Positions 1 to 4,936 of a stretch of DNA of 5,355 nucleotides are shown here, one piece after another. The first letter of the stretch is position 1. The number at the start of each line of letters is the position of its first letter. A program made the translations under genes and the position numbers. The notes below the pieces were generated by a model. That model searched no databases, was not told the DNA's origin, and was given only the letters and a program-made list of their open reading frames with translations. This DNA is from an uncultured Acidimicrobiia bacterium (GTDB lineage: Bacteria; Actinomycetota; Acidimicrobiia; UBA5794), in assembly GCA_905480055.1 (NCBI GenBank), contig CAJQOW010000286.1:1-5355 (forward strand), given 5' to 3'.

Positions 1-218
1 CTCCCTGCCGCGAGGATGTTCTGCACCCAGTCGCTGTCAGGCCCGTAGTTGTCGATGAAGATGTAGCCGCCGTCCACGGCATGGGCGTCAAGCGGAGTCT
101 GATACGACTTCCCGGAGTTGCGTCCCTTGTGGGTGAGGACCGGCCGAACGCCCTTGTTGATCTCGCGCGGGTTGAACACTTTCTTGTTCATCTTGGCGAC
201 CCACGTTGGTAGAGGAAT
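1..218 (-). CDS. Deazaflavin (F420)-dependent nitroreductase-family protein (Ddn/DUF385-like), N-terminal part, probable ATT start
   Basis: The first 72 residues are visible; the C-terminus lies beyond the left edge. The sequence has the layout of the Ddn/DUF385 family of F420H2-dependent reductases: a short N-terminal helix (PLPTWVAKMNKKVFNPRE), then a strand and glycine-rich loop (VLTHKGRNSGKSYQTPLDAH, about residues 27-46) corresponding to the family's GRxSG...TPL segment near the F420 phosphate, then DGGYIFIDNYGPDSDWVQN. The family reduces quinones, nitro compounds or other activated double bonds using F420H2, in the cytosol or at the membrane surface; the substrate here is unknown. The first ATG (189-191) has no ribosome binding site and would remove the conserved PLPTWVAK residues. 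The frame is open up to a stop at 240-242, and AAAGGAG (225-231, minus strand) lies 6 bases before an ATT codon at 216-218, so I place the start there. Divergent from the LLM-class gene. Family assignment is fairly secure; the start is inferred. Confidence 0.8.
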   Translation of the reverse strand, partial: MPLPTWVAKMNKKVFNPREINKGVRPVLTHKGRNSGKSYQTPLDAHAVDGGYIFIDNYGPDSDWVQNILAAG

Positions 219-224
219 GGGATG

Positions 225-231
225 CTCCTTT
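225..231 (-). promoter_or_regulatory. Ribosome binding site that decides the ATT start
   Basis: On the minus strand this reads AAAGGAG, a near-perfect anti-16S match. It is followed by a 6-base spacer (CATCCC) and then ATT at 216-218. No ATG, GTG or TTG lies at a suitable distance in the open frame, and the downstream ATG at 189-191 has no comparable site. This supports initiation at ATT, or at an ATG changed by mutation or sequencing error. Confidence 0.7.
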
Positions 232-242
232 GTCCGGTGTCA

Positions 243-302
243 GCGGAGCCTATCCGCGCCGAATGGGCCGGTGCGCACTTGAGATAGCCGCTGCACCGGT
301 GC
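243..302. repeat. Cluster of small inverted repeats in the divergent intergenic region
   Basis: The 180-base gap between the two divergent redox genes (219-398) holds no gene. It contains GCGGA/TCCGC arms with a 5-base loop (243-257), an 8-base palindrome GTGCGCAC (271-278), a 10-base palindrome GCACCGGTGC (293-302), and 7-base arms CCGGTGC (268-274) and GCACCGG (293-299). The repeated GGTGC/GCACC unit could be an operator for either flanking gene. In GC-rich DNA such short palindromes can also arise by chance. No convincing -35/-10 pair was found on either strand. Confidence 0.35.
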
Positions 303-398
303 CATCGACTACTTCAGGCGCTGCCGTCACGAGGGGCCGCTGGTTCCGTCCATGCCATGCGAGTATCGTCCGCGAACTGCAACGAAAGGCGTATCGGC

Positions 399-1316
399 AT
401 GGAGACTCTTGGACTCGGACTCGCTCTCGGGACGTACGACAACGTCATCGATGACCACACGCCCCGCTGGCCGGAGATCCGCCATCAAGCCCAGCTCGCA
501 GAAGCTGTGGGCTTCGACACGGTCTGGATTGCCGATGAATTCCAGTGGGAGTCCGAAGCCTGGGACGAACCGATCGGCTGGTGGGAGTGTGTTGCCCTCA
601 CGGGAGCCATTGCCGCCTCAACCTCGACCATTGACGTCGGGACCTGGGTGCTGTCCGCCCTCCACCGCAACGCAGGCCTTACGGCCAGGGTTGTCGAGAC
701 CTTGAACGAAATCAGCGGCGGGCGGTTCATCTTTGGGTTCGGGGCAGGTCACGCCGGCCGTCAGGGAGCGGCGTTCGGGTTTCCACCGAACTACACGGTG
801 TCACGGTACGAGGAGGCGCTGGAGATCATCGCGTCTGCGCGCGGAGACGGCGCAACGACATTCCACGGTTCCTATCACGATGCCGAGGCGCTGGCGATGA
901 TCCCGAGACCGGACGGGCGACCCGCTATTCCACTCCTGCTGGGTGGTCATGGGCCACGAACAATGCGCCTTGCCGTCGACAACGCCGACATCTGGAGCGC
1001 GTATGCGACCACCAGCAGCCAGCCGGCTGCCTTCGCAGAGATGCTCGCCAATCTCGACCGGGTGTGTGAAGAAGCAGGCCGTGACCCTGCGACGCTTGGC
1101 CGATCCATTGGGGTCGCAGTGGCGGCGCCCAACCAGGAACCGACTGGCCTGCTCGCCGCCGACGACCCGATCAGGGGTTCCGCGGACGACATCGCTGCAA
1201 CGTTTGTCGAGTTTGCAGACATGGGTGTCACCCGCCTCGAGATCCTCGGGGCAGGCGATCAGGTTGCGGTTATCGAAGGCTTGGCCCCCGTCATCGAAGC
1301 TGTTCAGGCCCGGTAG
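399..1316 (+). CDS. LLM-class (luciferase-like) oxidoreductase, probably F420- or FMN-dependent
   Basis: A 305-residue protein, the usual length for bacterial luciferase-like monooxygenase TIM-barrel enzymes. The first strand is LGLALGTYD (residues 4-14). Helix and strand AEAVGFDTVWIADEFQW follow (34-50), then the family signature GGRFIFGFGAGHAGRQ (107-122), RYEEALEII (136-144), and PLLLGGHGPRTMRLAVDNADIW (178-199), a common phosphate/cofactor-binding region. The family uses FMN or F420 to oxidise or reduce small organic substrates in the cytosol. The divergent Ddn-like gene makes F420 plausible, but the residues do not prove it. I chose ATG 399 over in-frame ATG 357 because AAAGG lies at 385-389 with a 9-base spacer, and because the added 14 residues (RVSSANCNERRIG) look non-coding and precede the first beta strand. 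The stop at 1314-1316 almost touches the stop of the opposing MBL gene. Confidence 0.9.
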   Translation: METLGLGLALGTYDNVIDDHTPRWPEIRHQAQLAEAVGFDTVWIADEFQWESEAWDEPIGWWECVALTGAIAASTSTIDVGTWVLSALHRNAGLTARVVETLNEISGGRFIFGFGAGHAGRQGAAFGFPPNYTVSRYEEALEIIASARGDGATTFHGSYHDAEALAMIPRPDGRPAIPLLLGGHGPRTMRLAVDNADIWSAYATTSSQPAAFAEMLANLDRVCEEAGRDPATLGRSIGVAVAAPNQEPTGLLAADDPIRGSADDIAATFVEFADMGVTRLEILGAGDQVAVIEGLAPVIEAVQAR

Positions 1317-1317
1317 C

Positions 1318-2058
1318 TCAGGCGCCTGCGGACCGCAGTTCACCTGCGAGCTGAACCGCCTTGGCAGGCGAGCCGATCCATGGGTCTCCGTGACCCGGCA
1401 GCAGCTTGGACGCATTGACATTCTTGATGCGGTCGAGTGATGACCAGGCTTGGGCCGGGTCGTTGTTGAACACATCACCGATCATCTGTGGCCCTTCGTT
1501 GGCGCCGGTGAGGTTCATGGTGATGAGTCCGTCGCCTGAGAAGAGGAGGCCGAGCTCGGCCGAGTGAAACATCGCATGGCCTTCGGTGTGTCCGGGGGTG
1601 TGGATGGCGGTGAGCCCGCCCGGTAGGTCCAGCTGCTCGCCATCGGTGAACGTTCCGACTTCCTCGAGGTGATCGAGGCTCATCACCCCTGCGCGCATCA
1701 TGGGGAGGAAGTTGCGCAGTGTGCGGATGCTGAATAGTGGGAGGTCGGATGCCGAGGCGGCGTACCGCCCGGTGTACGTACCTAGGGCCCTGGTCTCCTC
1801 GTCGACGTGCACACGGACCGGAATCCCTGCATCCACGGCCTGTCTGGCCAAGCCGAAGTGGTCTGCGTGGGAGTGTGTCGCAACCACGCCCGACACCGCA
1901 TCCGCATGCAGCCCGAGCGAATCGAGTGCACGGGTGAGGCTCGACCACTCCTTTGAGCATCCGGCATCAATCATGGTGATCTCGTCGCCGTCGCGAACCA
2001 GGTAGAAGTTGTGGCCCTTGGTCCCGAGTCGGTAGACGTTGTCGGCAATCTGCTCGAT
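1318..2058 (-). CDS. MBL-fold metallo-hydrolase, probable ATC start (conventional ATG at 1974)
   Basis: A metallo-beta-lactamase-fold hydrolase of 246 residues if started at ATC 2056-2058. The metal-binding set is complete: THSHADH (61-67; H62, H64, D66, H67), HTPGHTEGH (153-161; H157), FSGDG (173-177; D176) and PGHGD (221-225; H223). It is therefore probably an active di-metal hydrolase, cytosolic since no signal peptide is seen; the family includes glyoxalase II-like thioesterases and lactonases. The first ATG (1972-1974) begins inside the fold at MIDAG and would delete the first two beta strands (ADNVYRLG...NFYLVRDGDEIT), which are clearly coding in the same open frame. That frame runs back only to a TAG at 2068-2070 with no ATG, GTG or TTG. 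ATC at 2056-2058 lies just after AGGGTGG (2063-2069), a moderate ribosome binding site. A one-base undercall in the G run, which would join the frame to ATG 2073-2075, is the alternative. Family certain, start uncertain, substrate unknown. Confidence 0.88.
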   Translation of the reverse strand: MEQIADNVYRLGTKGHNFYLVRDGDEITMIDAGCSKEWSSLTRALDSLGLHADAVSGVVATHSHADHFGLARQAVDAGIPVRVHVDEETRALGTYTGRYAASASDLPLFSIRTLRNFLPMMRAGVMSLDHLEEVGTFTDGEQLDLPGGLTAIHTPGHTEGHAMFHSAELGLLFSGDGLITMNLTGANEGPQMIGDVFNNDPAQAWSSLDRIKNVNASKLLPGHGDPWIGSPAKAVQLAGELRSAGA

Positions 2059-2099
2059 GGTCCCACCCTACGCATCGGGGGAGCCCGTTAGGAATCCGC

Positions 2100-2128
2100 T
2101 TGACACATGGAGCCTGTTGGGCAAGAAT
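2100..2128 (+). promoter_or_regulatory. Sigma70-type promoter of the SDR-tetR operon
   Basis: A perfect -35 box TTGACA (2100-2105) is followed by a 17-base spacer and a -10-like AAGAAT (2123-2128; four of six positions match TATAAT). Transcription would start near 2135, about 25 bases before the SDR start codon. The -10 and predicted start lie within the palindrome at 2125-2144. Confidence 0.7.
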
Positions 2129-2144
2129 GAATGATCATTCACTC
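2125..2144. promoter_or_regulatory. Probable TetR-family operator (near-perfect 20-bp palindrome)
   Basis: GAATGAATGATCATTCACTC is symmetric about 2134/2135. The central 14 bases (TGAATGATCATTCA) form a perfect palindrome and 18 of 20 bases match overall. It covers the -10 box and predicted transcription start of the SDR-tetR operon, so a bound dimer would block RNA polymerase. TetR-family proteins typically bind such palindromes upstream of their own operons, which makes the regulator at 3094-3660 the natural candidate. The divergent MBL start codon is about 65 bases away, so that gene could be co-regulated. Confidence 0.75.
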
Positions 2145-2148
2145 ACTT

Positions 2149-2153
2149 AGGAG
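2149..2153 (+). promoter_or_regulatory. Ribosome binding site of the SDR gene
   Basis: AGGAG followed by a 5-base C run and then ATG at 2159. It confirms the SDR start and lies just downstream of the operator. Confidence 0.75.
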
Positions 2154-2158
2154 CCCCC

Positions 2159-3097
2159 ATGACATGGACTGCATCCGACATCCCTGATCTCAACGGCACG
2201 ACTGCCGTCGTCACCGGAGCCAATGGCGGCCTCGGCCTCGAGTCTGCTCGGGCACTCGCCGGGGCGGGTGCCCACGTTGTGATGGCCGTCCGGAATCAGG
2301 AAAAGGCAGCAGCGGCATACGACGACATCATCGCTGATCACCCCGAGGCCTCGCTCGAGATCGTTGAACTCGATCTGGCCTCTCAGGCGTCCACCAAGGC
2401 CGCAGCAGCAACGATTGCGGCGGCTCATCCTCAGATCGACATCCTGATCAACAACGCTGGCCTCATGGCGATGCCTGAACGTCGGACTGAGGACGGCTAC
2501 GAAATGCAGTTGGGCGTCAACCATTTGGGGCATTGGACCTTCACCGCTGGACTCCTGCCGTCCCTTTTGGCGGCCGACCACGCTCGCGTCGTCACCGTGA
2601 CGTCGACCGCCCACCACATGGGTCGGTCGATTGATGCCGACAATGTGACGTTGGAAGGTTCCTACAACTCGTGGGGTGCCTACGGGCGAGCCAAGCTTGC
2701 GAACTACCACTTCGCCCTCGGACTGCAGCGCGAGTTCGAGCAGCGCGGATTGGCCGCCGAAAGCCTCGTCGCCCACCCCGGGTTGTCGAGTACAAACCTC
2801 CAGGTGCACACCCACGAGCAGGGAGGTGGCGGCGTCATGGGCCCCTTCTGGGTGAAGATGGCGGCTTGGACCGGCATGCCACCCGCCAAGGGAGCCCTCC
2901 CCCAACTGCGGGCCGCCACCGATCCGGCTGCCAAGGGTGGGGAGTTGTACGCACCGAGGTACGTGAACACTGGTCCCCCCGAGCGTCGTCCGATCTTGCG
3001 CCGGGGGAACGACGAGGCCATCGAAACGCTGTGGAGCGTGTCAGAGCGTGAGACGGGCGTCGCGCTCGAGTTCGATGCAGCGGAGCAGAAGTCGTGA
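2159..3097 (+). CDS. Short-chain dehydrogenase/reductase (SDR), retinol-dehydrogenase-like subgroup
   Basis: A 312-residue classical SDR with a Rossmann fold. The dinucleotide-binding loop is TGANGGLG (19-26). R45 after the second strand (MAVRN) suggests NADP(H). LDL with D72 contacts the adenine, NNAG is at 98-101, VNHLGH contains N121, and the catalytic residues are S149 (VTSTA), Y175 and K179 (YGRAK), with HPG at 206-208. The Asn-Ser-Tyr-Lys set is complete, so an active cytosolic oxidoreductase acting on an alcohol or carbonyl is expected. It is longer than minimal SDRs (about 250 residues) because of the C-terminal part (about 215-312), as in the RDH/WWOX-like actinobacterial group. ATG 2159 has AGGAG five bases upstream and follows the operator. 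It is the first gene of an operon with the TetR gene (4-base overlap), so it is probably induced when that regulator releases DNA. The substrate cannot be inferred. Confidence 0.93.
   Translation: MTWTASDIPDLNGTTAVVTGANGGLGLESARALAGAGAHVVMAVRNQEKAAAAYDDIIADHPEASLEIVELDLASQASTKAAAATIAAAHPQIDILINNAGLMAMPERRTEDGYEMQLGVNHLGHWTFTAGLLPSLLAADHARVVTVTSTAHHMGRSIDADNVTLEGSYNSWGAYGRAKLANYHFALGLQREFEQRGLAAESLVAHPGLSSTNLQVHTHEQGGGGVMGPFWVKMAAWTGMPPAKGALPQLRAATDPAAKGGELYAPRYVNTGPPERRPILRRGNDEAIETLWSVSERETGVALEFDAAEQKS
3082..3097 (+). promoter_or_regulatory. GTGA stop-start overlap and internal ribosome binding site (SDR/TetR junction)
   Basis: GGAG (3082-3085) lies 8 bases before GTG 3094-3096, which overlaps the SDR stop TGA (3095-3097) as GTGA. 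This arrangement usually means co-transcription and translational coupling, and it fixes the TetR start. Confidence 0.7.
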
Positions 3098-3660
3098 GTT
3101 CGTCGACCACCGTCGATCGGCCAGCTGCGATTCGAGCTGCACTGCGGACTCTTGTTGCGGAGCGCGGGTTCCACGGTGCGTCCATGAGCGCCGTGGCCGC
3201 ACAAGCTGGGGTCGCTGCAGGGACTGCGTATGTGCATTACGAGTCCAAGGACGATCTCGTACTTGCGACCTATGTGGAGATCAAGGCCGAGCTGGGTGAA
3301 GCGGCGCTCGTTGGATACGACGCCGATGCGGTGCCGGCCGATCGCTACCGGCACCTGGTCCGCGGCGCTTATTCCCACCTTGCTGCAGAGCCTGAGCGCG
3401 CCAAGTTCCTGACGCAGATGGAAGAGTCTCCGTTCTACGTCGCTGCGCATGAGCAACTCCTCGAACAGGGTGACCGGCTTGCGGAGGAGGCCGTTCGTCC
3501 CGACCTATTGGATGTTCTGGTCGATCTCCCTCCCCAGGTCATCTACTCGATGTCGCTCGGCGTCGTTGTCCGGCTCATCGCAGCCGGCGCGACGCTCACG
3601 AACGCCGAGCTTGACACGCTCGTGGCGTCAACGTGGAGGGCAATCACCAAACCCGTCTAG
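3094..3660 (+). CDS. TetR/AcrR-family transcriptional regulator
   Basis: A 188-residue protein of typical TetR length. The N-terminal three-helix DNA-binding domain spans about residues 10-58: helix 1 AAIRAALRTLVAERGFHGAS, then the helix-turn-helix MSAVAAQAGVAAGTAYVHYE (31-50) followed by SKDDLV, the family's characteristic GT-x-Y-x-HY-x-SKDDL pattern. The remainder (about 60-188) is a helical ligand-binding and dimerisation domain with no recognisable ligand signature. It starts at GTG overlapping the SDR stop, so its level probably follows SDR expression. The palindrome in front of the operon (2125-2144) is its most likely binding site, giving negative autoregulation relieved by a ligand that may be the SDR substrate or product. 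It ends 32 bases from the stop of the convergent LPETG gene. No clear terminator is visible in that gap, which contains only short direct repeats (GCTGTGAGG/GCTGTGCGG, 3668-3685). Confidence 0.93.
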   Translation: MSSSTTVDRPAAIRAALRTLVAERGFHGASMSAVAAQAGVAAGTAYVHYESKDDLVLATYVEIKAELGEAALVGYDADAVPADRYRHLVRGAYSHLAAEPERAKFLTQMEESPFYVAAHEQLLEQGDRLAEEAVRPDLLDVLVDLPPQVIYSMSLGVVVRLIAAGATLTNAELDTLVASTWRAITKPV

Positions 3661-3692
3661 CACCACCGCTGTGAGGGCTGTGCGGGCTCAGC

Positions 3693-4748
3693 TCAGTCGC
3701 GTTCGGTTGGCCGAAGAGGTATGTAGAAGTTGTCGCCGTTCGGCCTCGGCTCCAGGTTCATCCAGTACTCCGTGTAGCCAAGGGCGTGTCCCATCCAAGC
3801 CGATGCGGCTAGCAGGGCGATCCCTCCAAGGAGCAGGGCGAACCCAACGAAACTCACACCCCGCACCTGCTCGAACGGCACACCTGTCTCGGGCAGAGTG
3901 GGAGGCGGTGCAGTCGTTGGTGGCGGTTGTGTAATGGTCGTTGCGAGGACCGGTGGAAGCACCACGGCGTCGTCGGTGGCTGTGACCTGGGTACCGAGGG
4001 GGCCCGTACCAATGGCTGTCGCCTCATTGGTGAACGGCGACACACCATCGAGGTTCCCAACGGTGCAGGCGTAGCCGTGGGATTCGCCCACCGCGAGATC
4101 GGGGAGTTCAGGTTGCGGACAGTCCGATGTGGGGTCGGTCGCCGTCGCGATGTCGTCGGTCACGTGGACGTTGGTGAGATCCACGGGTCCGGGGTTCGTG
4201 ACAGTGATGGTGAAGTGACCGATGCCGTCCGGGCCGTATTCGATTGGATCAGCGAGCTTCTCGATGAGGATCGCGGGGCTTGGTGCCTCAGTGGTTGTCG
4301 TGGTGGGTGGCTCGGTGGTGGTTGTGGTCGTCGGCGGTGGTGCGCAGTCCGTGCCGATGGTGACGACGAGCCCTGCGCTGAATACTCCGTCTGAACCCAT
4401 GCTTAGGGAGACGGTGAGGGTCGGTCCAAGAGTCAGCGTGCCTTCGGTCGTCGTGGTGACCCCGGCCTCTCGTTCCACGTCGGTGAGGACGATGGAGCCA
4501 TCGCCAGAGGCGATGATGAGGTTGTTACCCGGATGCACCGACGGCTGGTTGATTGCCTGGGCGGTCGCTCTACAGCTCGATCCAACGAGTTCGGGAGGGA
4601 CGTCTGCGGTCGCAAGAACAGTGGTTGATCCTTCGTCCGCTCTCACAACCGTGTCGATCGAGATCTCGATTTCGACGGCCATGGCAGCGGGTAGGCCGAT
4701 GACGAAGAACGCGGCCGTTGCCGCGAGGAGGGCGAGAGTGCGCTTCAA
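3693..4748 (-). CDS. Secreted, membrane-anchored LPETG-motif protein with Thr/Pro linkers and a DUF11-like domain
   Basis: A 351-residue envelope protein with a TTG start (4746-4748) preceded by AGGAAGG (4757-4763) and an 8-base spacer. Domains in order: signal peptide 1-24 (KR, then a hydrophobic core, ending AMA before VEIEI); an unrecognised beta-rich domain about 25-135 with C59 and C135, possibly a disulfide; a low-complexity linker (136-158) with two Thr runs; a DUF11-like beta-sandwich about 160-265 (ILIEKLADPIEYGPDGIGHF, then TVTNPGPVDLTNVHVTDD; C210 and C228); a second Pro/Thr linker 266-284; LPETG 285-289; a hydrophobic segment about 298-318; and a 33-residue tail. The LPxTG plus membrane helix suggests sortase anchoring, but the tail is far longer than the usual short basic end and contains YTEYWMNLEPRPNGDNFYIP. 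Starting at ATG 4886 would put 46 poorly fitting residues before the signal peptide. The role is unknown, perhaps structural or adhesive at the cell surface. Confidence 0.88.
   Translation of the reverse strand: MKRTLALLAATAAFFVIGLPAAMAVEIEISIDTVVRADEGSTTVLATADVPPELVGSSCRATAQAINQPSVHPGNNLIIASGDGSIVLTDVEREAGVTTTTEGTLTLGPTLTVSLSMGSDGVFSAGLVVTIGTDCAPPPTTTTTTEPPTTTTTEAPSPAILIEKLADPIEYGPDGIGHFTITVTNPGPVDLTNVHVTDDIATATDPTSDCPQPELPDLAVGESHGYACTVGNLDGVSPFTNEATAIGTGPLGTQVTATDDAVVLPPVLATTITQPPPTTAPPPTLPETGVPFEQVRGVSFVGFALLLGGIALLAASAWMGHALGYTEYWMNLEPRPNGDNFYIPLRPTERD
4290..4331 (-). repeat. Low-complexity Thr-run tract within the LPETG gene
   Basis: The codons here encode six Thr, then Glu-Pro-Pro, then five Thr (residues 140-153) with mixed ACC, ACG and ACA codons. 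It is a flexible linker of the sort often found between domains of actinobacterial surface proteins, and a likely site of length variation between strains. Confidence 0.7.
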
Positions 4749-4791
4749 GACGATGTCCTTCCTGGTGGCGCCCCATCGCCGTATTGACCCC

Positions 4792-4851
4792 GTTCGTGAT
4801 GCCTCCGCCGGAGCGAAGCACGAACCTCTGTTGTGCGGAGCCCAATCCGCA
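4792..4851 (-). promoter_or_regulatory. Leader region with two inverted repeats upstream of the LPETG gene
   Basis: The 188-base gap 4749-4936 holds no gene. Within it are a perfect 6-base hairpin TGCGGA/TCCGCA with a 6-base loop (4834-4851), and 7-base arms GTTCGTG (4792-4798) and CACGAAC (4819-4825) enclosing a nested CTCCG/CGGAG. These would fold in the transcript about 45-100 bases before the TTG start. I could not match them to a riboswitch class I know. They could be a structured leader, operators, or chance in GC-rich DNA. Confidence 0.35.
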
Positions 4852-4856
4852 GCCCC

Positions 4857-4886
4857 AAGGTACCGGACTTCAGAGTCTGCGGTCAA
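4857..4886 (-). promoter_or_regulatory. Weak candidate promoter for the LPETG gene
   Basis: On the minus strand TTGACC (4881-4886) is followed by an 18-base spacer and TACCTT (4857-4862). The -35 is good but the -10 is poor. Its place upstream of the leader hairpins would suit the TTG start, but a promoter further upstream or co-transcription with the preceding gene is equally possible. Confidence 0.3.
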
Positions 4887-4936
4887 TCAATCGTCGATCG
4901 AAACCGAGCCCGCGTCGGTTCCAACGGGAAGGGAAG

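Noticed and set aside
357..398. Upstream in-frame ATG (357) as start of the LLM-class gene
   Set aside because: It has no ribosome binding site, and the added residues do not resemble the family N-terminus. ATG 399 has AAAGG at a workable distance and starts just before the first beta strand.
801..1478. Long minus-strand open frame of 225 codons
   Set aside because: It lies antisense to the LLM gene and the end of the MBL gene, with no family features. It is a by-product of high-GC codon bias.
2147..2905. Minus-strand open frame of 252 codons opposite the SDR gene
   Set aside because: The SDR has complete catalytic and cofactor motifs, a promoter and a ribosome binding site. The antisense product is Gly/Arg-rich without recognisable domains.
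2704..3456. Minus-strand open frame of 250 codons opposite the SDR-TetR junction
   Set aside because: It spans two well-supported genes on the other strand and has no domain-like pattern.
3661..3692. Bidirectional terminator between the TetR and LPETG genes
   Set aside because: Only three-base arms and short direct repeats were found, with no stable stem and no T-run.
4749..4886. N-terminal extension of the LPETG protein to ATG 4884-4886
   Set aside because: It would place 46 residues before a clear signal peptide. TTG 4746-4748 has a strong ribosome binding site at the right distance.
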